Assembly (NCBI GenBank): GCA_914767715.1
Contig: OU612066.1
Location: forward strand, 17,367,001 to 17,431,000
From: Membranipora membranacea
Taxonomy: Eukaryota > Bryozoa > Gymnolaemata > Cheilostomatida > Membraniporidae
Direction: 5' to 3'
Length of the DNA: 64,000 bases
Shown here: in pieces, positions 13,879-25,582 of the stretch
How positions within the stretch are numbered: position 1 is the stretch's first letter
Layout of the letters: each line of letters opens with the position of its first letter
Program-made: the position numbers and the translations under genes
The notes under the pieces: generated by a model
What the model was told of the DNA's origin: nothing
Databases searched by the model: none
What the model saw: only the letters and a program-made list of their open reading frames with translations

Positions 13879-13922
13879 CTTCTAAATTTGGGTCGAACTT
13901 TTAGGGCATTTGTGTGAGCCAT
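13879..13922 (-). CDS. SKP2: Candidate alternative first coding exon of SKP2
   Basis: On the minus strand an ATG at 13922 opens a 14-codon frame (MAHTNALKVRPKFR) that runs into AGAAG|GTAAGC, a strong donor. It ends after the second base of a codon, the same phase as the proximal first exon at 12034-11850. It can therefore splice straight to the exon at 10505, giving R-K-R-R-H-P-D across the join and a protein of about 485 residues. The basic character fits the next exon. This is inferred from phase and splice signal only. Confidence 0.5.
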
Positions 13923-14450
13923 ACTCGACTTCTTGTGTTATTCAGATCTACAATAGAAGATGAAGCAATACAGCTATTGTTGAAGAAATTCAATCTCAAT
14001 GAGCTTAAATAATGTGTATTTTTACACAAGATGAGTCGGCATAACAAAACCATGTGCCCCTTATCCCAAAACGGAAGCATGTCCCAATTCACCCTGCGGT
14101 TCATAGCAACACCTCAAATCCTGAATGAACTAACCAAAACCATTTTGTTTATGCAAGTTAGTATACACTGGCATGCACTGGAAATATGATTGCAGTAGAG
14201 ATATGCATATTTTTGCAGTACATGTACATGCCGATACACATCGATTAACTATGGTCAACTTGTTTACTATAAATCCTTTCTCTTCATAACTGGGCAGGCA
14301 ATTTATTAATGTTCAATTATTGGTGTATTTTTAACATTTTTTCTGTAAATTAATCACCTGCAATACCAGTACGCAATACCCCTCCGAACACACTGAAGGT
14401 ATATTTATCCAAATGTGCCCGTGATGTGGACGGTTTGGATTAAGTTGAAG

Positions 14451-14470
14451 GTAAGGTAAGGTAAGGTAAG
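14451..14470 (+). repeat. (GTAAG)n short tandem repeat
   Basis: Four head-to-tail GTAAG units are followed by tacag. They look like repeated splice donors but sit in intergenic DNA and are most simply a microsatellite. Confidence 0.7.
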
Positions 14471-15408
14471 GTAAGTACAGGATTTGTGATGATGATATAC
14501 AACCAACCATACATGTAGGCCCTACCTAGCCTTATCTATGCAGCCTATATGATATGGCAGTCATGTGAACTGTCTTCTTGTCCCTGACAGTCAGTGACTG
14601 ACTGAGTCAGTCACCAGTGAGTGACTGTGACATTTATTTATATATATTTAGTTAGACCAAGCAGAGTCTCAGTTTAGACTCAAAGAGTCTATATTCAGAG
14701 AAGGTATTAATTAAGTCACAATCAAACTCTCAAAGCTAGGACAGTTGACCAGATAACCTTGATTCTATCTTGAGAGTTTCTGATACAATGTTACTGGTTG
14801 AACTCATTTCACTTTCTGTAAAGCTCTCAAACATAGCATGCTCTCAAGATCCTTGGCATCCTTGCTCAAATCACCCGCCAAATACTTTTGAATGTCACAA
14901 AATTTGATTGGCTGTTATAACCCATGGATCTTCAATGTCTCACGAGGCAGTATTTAGGGGTGTCCCTTTATAACAGGAAGTGGGCGTAAGCTATAACATT
15001 TATTGTAAACAAATTAGCTGACTTGTGAAAGAGAAAACTTGTCAGCAATTTTCTTGTGGGAAAGGGTACAGACACGTGCTGTATCAATTGGTGAGTTCTC
15101 TATTGGTTTGAAAGTCATAAATTGGTGTTGCTCATATCTTGAATCTAGTACATTACAAATAGGAGTAACAGGGGACTGTTAGTCCTTGACAATACTGCCC
15201 ACAACAACAGAGGAGTTGGTTGACATTATTATAATGCATTATTATTATGATATATTTATAATAATTTGTTTATAATTATATTATTATCATTCATTCATAC
15301 TGATTATTTTAATCAACTTGAAAGTGCGTCATGAGATACATACAATATTACTGTAGTGATCAATCCCATGAAGGTTTGGGGATAGAGTAACACTGTAATA
15401 AGTCCTAT

Positions 15409-15456
15409 CCATAGGACTGCCGCAGCCTAAAATCAGGAACTGCGGCAGTCCTATGG
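15409..15456. repeat. Hairpin with 17-bp perfect arms
   Basis: The arms ccataggactgccgcag and ctgcggcagtcctatgg are exact complements around a 14-base loop. It lies about 750 bases before the PIP4P start codon. Confidence 0.8.
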
Positions 15457-16201
15457 TCCTATCTATGCTTTACTATATGGAAGAACCAAAGTCCAAAGGG
15501 CCATGTAACCAAGGAGTGAGACTGTGTATATTTCAAAAAGGACCCGGGCAGCATTGGCCCCTGACCTGAGGCTTGTAAGCATTGTCATACAAATACTCGC
15601 ACACCTATTCAAGGGGCTTGTGATGGATAGGCCTACATTATATAGGCCCAATGTTTTGTTGGCGTTCCTGATTAGCAAATCCACTTTTGTGAACAAGCCC
15701 TCTGAGTGCTCCTCTTGTGTAAATAATATATATACAAAGTCATTCCGCAAGCCTAAGACACCATGCTATCATGAGAGACACAGATCTCATAACATGATAG
15801 ATTCCAGTTGTAATAAAATGAAGCAAAGACGTGGCCCGTCTGGTGGGTGCAAGAGTTTGGGGTGCGCTCAAACTACCTACTCAGTGTTTTCACCCCTCCT
15901 TTTTACTGATATTGATTGATTTTCTTGATCAGACTTTTACTTTTTCCATTGGGCCTATTGCATAGGATGTTAAAGAGAACCCTTTTCTAGATAACACAAA
16001 TAATGTGCCTTTGGAACAGTACAATTGAAAGACGTTGGCGGGCACGTCTTACATCTTTGTTACTGATTGTAACATTTTAGCCAGATGGCACCGGGAACTC
16101 TGGAATAGGGAAGTAGCATATAATCACCCATATTGATGAGCCAATTTCTGCCTAATTTTAGTTGTATAAAAACTAGTCTGAGTGATAATTGTACGGGCGG
16201 G

Positions 16202-19200
16202 ATGGCGGAGTCGCAGCCCCTGCTACAAGGTGAGGGTCACGCGTCTCACGGACCGAGTGCCCCTCCACCACCTTCATACAGTGAGATAGATGAGACCAAA
16301 CAGACTGCTGGTAAGAGATAAATCTTTAGTTGTTCTTCTCACTCAGATTGATGTTCATAGCTTTACTCGGTGATAGTGTAGAGGACACAAACAACCACAA
16401 CCATAGACAAAAGCCTAGGACATTACTAAGACCAAAGTATATTTTGAGGCCTTTAGAAGTCACTGTGTTTGACTGCTTTGTTGTATGCTTAAACACTATA
16501 CCATCTCCACCTTAAATCTAGCATCAATAAATAATAAAAAGACACCAATGAAATATGATCATATTTGTCGTGTCAGTTTAGGTAGGCAATTCTAGGTATG
16601 AGGCTAATATTCTTCAACTCAAAAGCTGCTGACCGGACCCAATAAAATGGCAAATGATGACTACAAAAACCTCTGTAGCTTTCAATGTTTTCCAATTGTC
16701 ATACCCAAGTTCAACCAAGTAGTCTAAACTCTTCTTACTAACCTTTATGTTACGTATTTCTCAGGACAAACCACCGTTGGGCAGGATGAGCAGCCCCCTC
16801 CCTATTCCCCTTATTCTACGGGACCTACTGTAACACCGCACATAAACTGTCGTGTATGTCAAGCTCATATCAGTCTAGAAGGGCGGCAACACTTACATGT
16901 AATCAAGTGTACTGCCTGCAACGAAGCTACGGTTAGTGTCACACATATACAGTGCTAACCTTTCTCTAAAAATCTGTTTTGCCCATCAACATTTATAAAT
17001 ACTATAGTAGGCCTATTTATTTGTGTATGGTTTGTCAATCTACATTAAATTGATGAAACTATGAGATTATGCTTGAATTAAATTGTTGATTCAGGATTGA
17101 ACAGAAAGTCTGTAACATCCCCCAACCCCCTATGAGATATGAGAGGCTACAACGCCTTTGATCCGAGTTGGCCATATCAGTATATTATAATAGCTCAATG
17201 TCCAACCATACTCTGTGTGCTTCCATCTACAGGAAAGGTCGGGCCTGGCTGATATATTCAAACTTTCAAAACTATTATATAATCTGCCATTATAAAAGAG
17301 TCTATTTCTAGGGCTGTTTGGATTTTCATTACTCCATACTTTCACATGTTCACTCAGCTAATTATACCTCTAGCCTGTAATAAAATCTAATCACATGATA
17401 TTGCCAAGTACTCTAATATTTCTGATACTGTCTCTATGTTGTTGGTCGACCTTTTCCAGTCTAGTGTAAATTGTGTGTTGCTGCCATTATATAATTATTT
17501 TGTGGTAATAAGTCCATATTTGAGGTCAAAATTATCTTGTTACTGTTGACTAAAGTAGTAATCATGATCACAGAGTAAGGTTATGCTGGTTGAGAATGAA
17601 TGATTATCCATGTATCTCAGAAATATTACTGAGATTGTCTCAAACTGATGCCTTGACTTCTAGAGGGGTCATTGGATGAGCACAAATCAATCTAGAGTTA
17701 TTGGGGCCCCTAAAGTTCCAGCATTGGTACATTCAACACTCTCTCCAAATCTCCTGGCAAAATATGGATCAAAACAATTGTGAAAAATTACCTTCTATTT
17801 ATAGCCAATAAAGAATGCGCCACCAGGAAAGAAGTACGTTAGATGCCCGTGTAACTGTTTGCTGATATGCAGTATCGATGCTGTGAGGATAGCTTGCCCA
17901 AGAGAAAACTGGTAAGATCAGATAAGGATTGATGAACTTTAGTATCTTTTGATACTGCTAGATAACCTGCTCTTTATGAAGGACATGAATTGGAATATTG
18001 GCTGAAAAGTGCAAGCAAAGATCTCAATTTAAAGGGAGGCAACCATGTTTTAAAAGTGTTGAGTATGACAGCAAACTAAGGCAGCATCAAAGCTAAAAGT
18101 GACCAAAAAATTTGCCAATTTTGTTGTGATGGCGTGCCACCTGTGAATTTATATTCTGATATATATATATGACCTTTTGACACATATCTGTTTACAGTCG
18201 TAGAATGATAACACTCCAATCGCCTGTTACACAGCCCCGAAGTTATATGGGATCTTCATCACCAGCAGGAGCCACCATCAGGGCTACATGTGCTCACTGC
18301 AGCCAAATATTCGTTGTGAGTAAATCTCAGCTCTCAGGCTTTCATAGCGGCCTGCAGTCTCTACTGAAACAATTTAGATGATTGCATCTCTCGAATGGGA
18401 TATTCTTTAGCATGTCTTCTAACATAACTTAGTGAGGCATATTTCCAATCAAATCCTATGATCTGGTGACTCAAGTCAGCCCGTCAACTCTCGACAATGT
18501 ATAGTTTGATCGTAAATACTACTACGAAAATGAATGATGTTTCGCTGATAAAGGAGACATGCGTAATATGAAATATGTTTTTAAAAACTTGTCCGACTAT
18601 TTTACAGTTTTTGAAGATTAACATAAAACACAAGCTGGCTATCTGCCCTCACTGCAGTGGAAGGTAAGTTGTATGACTGTACGCTTCGTTCGTCTTAGGT
18701 GACTTTGAATGATCTTCTTTCGAAGATTTCAACCTTGTTGATTTGGCTGTGATCTCAAGGAATCTCAAGTTGCATTGAGCTAATTTTGTTTGTAAGGCAG
18801 GCTATCTGTGGCTTATTGAAATAGCTAAGAGTTAAAATTGGAATGCCAATGTTTGAAATGTACTTAAAACAGGGTCATTCAGTTGCCACCCTAGACTTGA
18901 TAACAATAATAATATTTTTATGTTTATGGTTGCCACCAACATGAAACCTTAACCATTAATCATAATGTCCGTCCTTCAAATGATGATGAAGTGTTTGACA
19001 TAAACATTCACTCTTCCGTGTCAACAAATCGGTTTCCTCATCAAACCAATGAAAAGTTCATTTCATTGTCTTACAGGGAAAAAAACCGATCCCATGAATA
19101 CCTCACAAAAACAAAATCCTAACAACTTGTTTTCTCTCTCTAAACTCATTTTTAACTTCTATAAGGCAGTGAATGTGTTTAATAAAACGCAGAGACAGGT

Positions 19201-21895
19201 TTCTTTATGCAGTCCTCTCGGCCATAACAGTAGTTGCAAAAGTGGTGTAATATTCAAAGCTACTTATGGCATTGTGTCACTGATAATATCTCTATTTTGA
19301 TTTGTTGGGTATTTTGTCCCAGTTTGTGTATATCCTACTCCCTTGAATATTTGATCGAATTAAGTGATTCAAGCCCTCACTGATAATATACACTACGGAA
19401 AACATGTGATGATCTTTATCTTCTCAAAGTTCAATGGTTGTGTAATTTTGTGTTATCTGAAATAGTCACTTCACCATACTTACTGATATCACTGAGAAAT
19501 CAGATCATGAGTTAGATAAACTCATACCTACACAGATAGCGCTTTATCCTCCAACTTCAATGTTAGCAAAGGAATGAATTTCCTCAATGAATATAATTGT
19601 GTTTGCGAAATTTGCCCTCCAACATTTCCTTTTTATGTTTCTTTTTGTAAAATAACTCATAACTTACTGGAAAACTTATCACAGTAAAACCTCTCAACAA
19701 AGTCACCAGACTTATAATAAGTGGATTGCTGTGTTTTCGAAAATAATCTTTTTCACATTTACAAGTCACCACATCCTTATAAGTCATCACACCTTAAAAG
19801 CACTACCGTTACAGAGACATAACCTCTAAGATTTATTTATACGCTTACAAGTCACTTTCTATCAAAAAAGTAGGCAAACCCCATGAGAGCTGTTTGAACC
19901 CTTCAATGAGGAATCTTTTGTTGCCTCTCACGGCCACAGAAATTGTGACCCTGTACATCCATTTCATCAGATCCATGCTTTCAAGTGGACTTATGGCATG
20001 AATCATAACAATTCAGATATGTTAAGATTTCAGAAGTTACATATTAGCTGCCTGAAATTTTTACACATGTATTTTACTTCGTTACAGGTCATCAGTAGGG
20101 CCACAGTTTATTCGCCGAAGAGCGCTACTGTTCAGCATAATTGGGATCATATTCCTGACCGCAGGCATTGCCACAACTGTGAGTAGATCTCGTTTACTTG
20201 CAGGAGGAAATATTGTCGATTTGTACCTGCTTTAAGACGTCAAGTCTTTGGCTAATGGAAAATTACTCAGTCTCTATTCTTCATATGATCCCCAACCTTA
20301 GCTAGCTAACATTAGGCCTAAGTCACTCCCAAAAAAGACTTAAAGGGCAACCAAGGTTTCGCAGCAATGCATTAATGGGTAGCAAATGATGTGCTGGGCA
20401 GCATCAGCTTTGTGCATTACGCGATGCAAAACTCAAAGTAGTTGCTGACTCTAAGCCGGGTAACACTTCAGTTTAGGGGAGGTTCCAAGACTTTGCTGTA
20501 ATAATTATAGATCACAGGCTAAATAATAACAGGAACAGGAAACTGCTATGTGGTATTCTCTTTTAGCTGAGTTTGAGTACCTGATGGAAGAAATGTTTCA
20601 CAAGAATTCTGGCTGAATAATGATCTGAATTATATTTTGTCTTTTTCCCCACGCAGAAGATGCAATCTGCTATTAATCAATGGCCATCAATGAGAAGTTG
20701 TTTGAAACCTTGGTTGCCCTTTAAACAAACTCCTAGCTAATATTTCCTCTTCCTATTTATTTTTTTCCAAAACCTGCTATTCTAGCAGTGAAACAATATT
20801 AAATACATATTATTTTTTCACCAGTAGCTGTGTGTGTTATAAAGTTATCAGCTTTGGCCAGGGGCTGGTGGACATGGTTCTTGTTGAAGGAGCAATTTCT
20901 TGTTCTTCTTTCATTGATCTTTTCGATGAATTTGCCACAGTTCTGTGACCTGGTTAATGTCATAATCAAAAGCCCTACATTTCCTTCCAAAAGTTTTTCA
21001 CAAATTTCCTAGCTTGCATCATCATTTTGATAGACGTTTTCTATCATGAAATGACATAGGTCCACCTCAAGCATACTATTTCGTTTTATTATTTTTGCAG
21101 GTTGTCAGTTTTACTGGAGATGCTGGTTATATTGGAATATACTTTGTTTGGATAGGTGAGTATCTAGATGAGACTTATGTTTGCAATATGATTTTGAGTT
21201 GCTCCCACCAATATTTGAAAGGGAGGGGGTTCTTATTAAGGGAGGGGATGCAACTCCAACTGGTACCATATTGAATTGAACTTGGCAGCCAGCCAGTCCC
21301 TAATTGTGATCAGGTCACAATTACTGCTGTTGACGCAATCGCCCTATTGGCTGTGATTGCCATCTCAAACACTATTGAGGGCTGGCTGTCCATGGATTCA
21401 ATGGGTAAAAGCACAGCCAGCCCTTAATGGCGGCCACGATCGCCATCCCTAATGTCATTAAGGGGTGGCTGTGGGTAAAAGGTGTAAAATTATCTTCGAA
21501 GTTTAATGTCACAATTTCTTCAAATATACAACCAATGTCTTGTGGGGACGTAAAACATGATAATTAAATGAGGATCAAGCACATCAATGGAATGAATGAG
21601 ATGTTAAATGATCATTTTACAACATAAATATGACTTTTAGATTTTGGTTCGTTGAAGCAGGAGAACTAATTACATTCTGCAAAAAATGATATTGGGTCAT
21701 TTTTCACACAATTGTCGCTTTATGGATTATGTGTTCTTTCCATATCACTGATATTACAATAAAGAAGAACGAAGGAAAAAAGCAACAATCAGTTGAACTT
21801 TTCTATCTTTTACAGGTGCTTATATTGTTGGAATTGCTAACCTGATGAGGGCGATGTTCTACGGCTGTGTGAAAGTCAGTATTCCAATTGGATAG
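16202..21895 (+). CDS. PIP4P/TMEM55-type phosphatidylinositol-4,5-bisphosphate 4-phosphatase
   Basis: Eight exons: 16202-16310, 16765-16931, 17805-17911, 18198-18315, 18608-18663, 20088-20178, 21101-21155, 21816-21895. They sum to 260 residues and end in TAG. The family (PIP4P1/PIP4P2, formerly TMEM55B/A) sits in late endosome and lysosome membranes. It was described as removing the 4-phosphate from PtdIns(4,5)P2, and TMEM55B also helps position lysosomes. Visible features: a Pro-rich N-terminus with PPPY; paired Cys motifs CRVC and KCTAC; the family block [20 protein letters not shown]; the CX5R signature as C114-SIDAV-R120; further zinc-like pairs CAHC and CPHC; then two membrane segments, [18 protein letters not shown] and a second one from IGIYFVWI to GIANLM. 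The length matches the family (about 257-284). I cannot separate the two vertebrate paralogues. The start ATG precedes MAESQPLLQ, whose acidic-dileucine look fits lysosomal sorting. Confidence 0.93.
20344..20720. mobile_element. 377-base MITE with TTAA target duplication
   Basis: Near-perfect inverted termini (agggcaaccaaggtttc on the left, its complement on the right) bound a 377-base body with no coding capacity. Each end is flanked by TTAA, at 20340-20343 and 20721-20724. TTAA duplication is the hallmark of piggyBac-type transposons, so a non-autonomous relative is likely. It lies in the intron between PIP4P exons 6 and 7. Confidence 0.7.
21184..21490. repeat. Compound inverted-repeat region in PIP4P intron 7
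   Basis: Two nested inverted patterns are present. The first is gagttgctcccacc near 21193 against gggaggggatgcaactcc near 21240. The second is repeated forms of attgagggctggctgt and acagccagcccttaat between 21300 and 21475. A similar aagggctggctgtgg occurs near 63890, so this is probably part of an interspersed repeat family. Confidence 0.45.
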
Positions 21896-23865
21896 CGGAG
21901 CCAAATACCACTCAGTGTTTGCATACATTGAATGAATCATGCTATGCTAAATGTGAACCTTGCAATGATTTTTGCCTCAACTTTGGTGAAATAACGTGAT
22001 TTGCATTGCCAAAGATTCACTCAAGGTTGTGTGCTTAGAGGAAGGCAAATTTTGTAAGGCGCCTGTTTAATTTCACAAACACGTTTCCAGTTTTAATAAT
22101 CTAATATATGGGTGAGATTAATTTCCTTTTCAGCATACAATGTGGCCGCAAACTTTTTTGTATAACTGCATTATGTAACATTTATCCTATTCCACCAATC
22201 CAAATAATGACCTAAACATTTGTGACAAGGTGATTTTCAATGATATTTAAATTTATATATCTACACTCTATGCATCTTACTTAATTTTCATACAGTTATA
22301 ATGCGTGTTTTTCTTATAAATGTTTAAACCAGAGTGAGGGACGGTGACTTATTTGATAAGTGTCAATGATGATGGTTTTAGTGGATTGTCCAGTAATGTC
22401 CTCCTCCCTTTTTGCAGTTTTGAATTTCTCTGCGTTTTATTTTTAAACTCTTAATTTTGCTGATAAAAAATTCAGCATTGCATAGATTTTTCACAAAATG
22501 TTCGATTTATTGTCAATTATCAACTTTTGTATGATTGCACATCGCAAAACTAGCAGAAATCTGTATCATTATCATTTTGTTCATAAATAAGAGTATTCGC
22601 AAGTTGTTTCATCTGCACAGATATCTGCTAATTATATTTTTATGCTTTATTGGGCAATACCCACAACAGTAGGTAAGATTAACTATCAACTGGACGTCTG
22701 GACTAGAGCTGTCAGAGCTTGCTCGTTTTAGTATTATCAAGGAGTTGTTTTTGCAAGCGATGAGGGTGCACAACTTCCTAACAAATCCTAACTTTCTCAA
22801 AGCATGTGGTCCTGGAAATGGGATTTTCCGTTATTTCTTGGAATCCCTTATTGTGGCTGTTTATTGGGTTATATTATCCAATTGCTTTTCAACAGACAAT
22901 AAACTTTTCCCGAACACATGATACGATTGTTTAACTGGGAGCAATGGGAAGTTCCAGTTCAGTTTCACAGCGCCATTATCAGCAAATATCTTGACTTTTT
23001 GGAGCAGTTGTTGATTTCTCACCATTACAGGTATTTTATATTCTAAATCCTCTGCAGTAAACAACTGTGCTACTTTGGGAGGCAACCAATCTAATAATGC
23101 CTGATATGGCAACTTTCTTATTCCTAATAAGGCCAACAAAAAATTAGAATCTTACTTTCTTCTACTTATTTATTTATTGAGGTTTTTTAAAGTATAACTA
23201 TAGTATAACTATCAATCAGAGGACAATACTACTGATGCCCTACTGGATGGGTACTTGTACTCACTCTGAACCCAAATGCCCTACCCATGGGATGGTATTC
23301 TGGAACAATGTCCAAACCTTATGTAGTTATGTCCAAAAACTGAGGCACGCCCCTTACGCCCCCTAGGCGGTGTAGCATAATAAATGTCGTCTTTGAAATT
23401 AAAAAAAAAATTTAAAAACAACTATTACAATCAATCATTCAATCCTCCTTTGTCTGTTATCTTCTTGCTATCTACTTACATCATTCATACCATGTAAGAC
23501 GTTCTTAAACATTTTGAGGAGTAATATGGGATGCAAGCCTTTTTTTGGTGTGCCCATGTCCAGTATCAACTAATCTCAACTCAAGACAGGACCTAAAGAC
23601 AAAGTCACACCATAGGCATCTGGAGTTACAAGCATGTCTAGTATCAACCATCCCCTTTCCCTGTTCCCAGGACACAAAATTAATATTTATCAACTGTTTG
23701 ATTTGAGTTGCATTTTACAATGAAGCTCAACTCAAGTTCCAGCCCTAAAGCTATAGTGTAAGACTGATCAATGTACTCCTGTTATTGGACTGATTAATAT
23801 GAAACTGCACTGGTGTTTTCAAGACCGCATAACAAAACTGATATATTGCTGTTTTCAGAAATAAG
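21896..23865. other. Intergenic region, PIP4P to TDP2
   Basis: This holds the PIP4P 3' UTR and the TDP2 promoter with at least one untranslated exon, since the TDP2 start sits seven bases after a splice acceptor (gttttcag). The only frame of note is a 92-codon minus-strand one, listed separately. Confidence 0.4.
22861..23139 (-). pseudogene. Isolated minus-strand frame, possible gene or element fragment
   Basis: A 92-codon open frame has protein-like composition (for example ALLDWLPPKVAQLFTAEDLE and VHV-like YHVFGKSLLSVEKQ) and is followed at once by an AATAAA-type signal (cccaataaac). A pyrimidine-rich stretch ending in TTAG near 23126 could be an acceptor. I do not recognise the family and find no upstream exon. 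It may be the last exon of an unseen gene, a processed remnant or chance. Confidence 0.25.
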
Positions 23866-25582
23866 ATGAGTTCCGGAGACGAAAGCAGCGGTAATCTGCC
23901 ATCTGCAGCTGATTGTGATAAGATGAGCAAAGAGTTCTGTGCTGTAAGTGTTGGTTGAAGAGCCTATTTACAAAAATCCACTTGATCAGATCGCCTCTGA
24001 AGTGAAAGTAGTAAGCCGTTGTCATGATTTGATTGATCAAAACTAAATTCAATATCCTGAAACTAAAGTTTCAGGAACCTTACGAACTATAGTCAGCCTT
24101 TTTCCTATGGAAATGTCATCCTTTTTGAGGTTACAGTTGTGCAAAGCGCTTTCTTTTAAACATTTGCATGAGTATATGAGGTAAGTTCAATGTTAACATG
24201 AGCTGGTCATGTGCATTCCTGTGCGATTGTTTCAAGCATACAATTTTTTTTCTGTTGTAGATTACTGAAACAGTGTCACCTGAAGCTATCCAATACCTAC
24301 AGCAGAATAACTGGAATCTCGACAAAGCCCTCACAACCTACTATGCAGAGAGATCTCCCCAAAAGGTTAGCAGAAGAAATAGAATACACATTTATTTAAC
24401 ATTTCCATCCCTCCCCCTTCCCTCCCCTACTTGAACCAAAGCAAGACGAGGTTAGCTTATCATCTTGACCATCATCGTTCTGACACTTTATGGCGGTTAA
24501 ACTGGTAGATATTTCTAGAAAAAAATACAAGAACAAAATTTCTTACGAAGCTTTCTAAAAAAGAGTTTTCTACAAAATTTTGTAGGAAAAACATTGACGA
24601 TTAATTTGAATGGCCGTTAACATTTATTAGTCAATTTCTTATGTGAACTATTCTAATCAACACTTTTGTATTTTTCTAGGAGTTGCAACATACTGATGTG
24701 TTGCAACTCCTAGAAAAATATGTTATGCTCATTTGGAAAATTGCCAAATTTTTGTTGTTTTCTTTGTAGGGTGCCCAAGCCAGTGACCCAGCAGTTGCTT
24801 CCGTTAGTGACCCAAACTCGTTCAAGGTCATGTCATGGAATCTGGACGGCCTTGACCCTGTGAGTCTCGGTGTCCGTACAAGGCGTGCCATGGAGATCAT
24901 CAAAGAAGATGATGCAGATATTGTATTCCTTCAGGAGTTAGCTCCCATGTCCTGGGATCAATGTCAGGTGATCATGGGTAAAGAATACCATCTCGTCCCC
25001 GCTCCAGTATGCCAGTATTTCACCGCAGTCCTTCTCAAAAAGTCTACAGTTCAGCTAGATAGTCATAAGATTATTCCATTCCCCACATCCCAAATGATGA
25101 GGAAACTGCAGGTGGTACAAGCTAATGTGAAAGGCGTCGATGTCAAGTTGATGAATTCACATTTGGAGAGCACTGGTCAGCATTCAGAAGAAAGAGTCAA
25201 ACAGCTGAACATAGCTCTTGATGAGATGACCAGCACCGATGCCAACGTCAATGTGATCTTTGGAGGAGATACTAATCTGGGTGGGCGGGACTTCAACAGC
25301 ATCGTTTTCCCTGAGAATGTCAAGGATTTATGGGAGGAGCTTGGATGTGACGGCGCTACTCGATATACATGGGATACTCAGACTAACGATAACAAGGAGA
25401 TGAGAGGACCCGGCAGACCAAGATGTAGATTTGACCGACTGTATCTCAGAAAATCGGCCGCTGGAAATGTCGAGCCCAAAGGTTTCAAGCTGAGCGGTAT
25501 AGAGAGAGTGAAGAATTGTAGCCGTTTTCCCAGTGATCACTGGGCTATAATTGCCCACTTCCTCATTAAAACTGAAAGTTAA
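23866..25582 (+). CDS. TDP2: Tyrosyl-DNA phosphodiesterase 2
   Basis: Three coding exons, 23866-23943, 24261-24365 and 24770-25582, give 331 residues. TDP2 hydrolyses the 5'-phosphotyrosyl bond left when topoisomerase II is trapped on DNA, so ends can be rejoined. Exon 2 encodes a UBA-like ubiquitin-binding fold (ITETVSPEAIQYLQQNNWNL). The large exon is the Mg-dependent endonuclease/exonuclease/phosphatase domain. All four catalytic signatures are visible: SWNLDGLD with N85, FLQEL with E117, GGDTNL with D228, and SDHW with H318. The DNA-binding stretch PGRPRCRFDRLYL is also present. Length is close to vertebrate TDP2 (about 362). The start ATG follows an acceptor by seven bases, so the 5' UTR is spliced; an upstream in-frame start cannot be excluded. 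The enzyme looks intact. Confidence 0.94.
24669..24720. repeat. Perfect 22-bp-arm hairpin in TDP2 intron 2
   Basis: The left arm (24669-24690, tatttttctaggagttgcaaca) and the right arm (24699-24720) are exact complements around an 8-base loop. The left arm contains a pyrimidine run ending in CTAG|G, which looks like a splice acceptor. The hairpin lies 50 bases before the true exon 3 acceptor at 24769. Confidence 0.85.

Larger units (their letters stand above)
13923..16201. other. Divergent intergenic region, SKP2 to PIP4P
   Basis: This lies between minus-strand SKP2 starts and the plus-strand PIP4P start, so it probably holds both promoters. It contains a short GTAAG array (14451-14470), a run of tgactgactgagtcagtcac near 14590-14620, AT-rich stretches near 15230-15300 and a 17-bp-arm hairpin at 15409-15456. 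Overlapping frames on both strands at 15463-15919 look non-coding: they lack splice signals and resemble no family. Confidence 0.4.

Noticed and set aside
14451-14470. Cluster of splice donors
   Set aside because: A GTAAG microsatellite with no exon on its 5' side.
15463-15919. Overlapping open frames on both strands (95 and 131 codons)
   Set aside because: Each looks open partly because of the other; no splice signals, no family resemblance, intergenic position.
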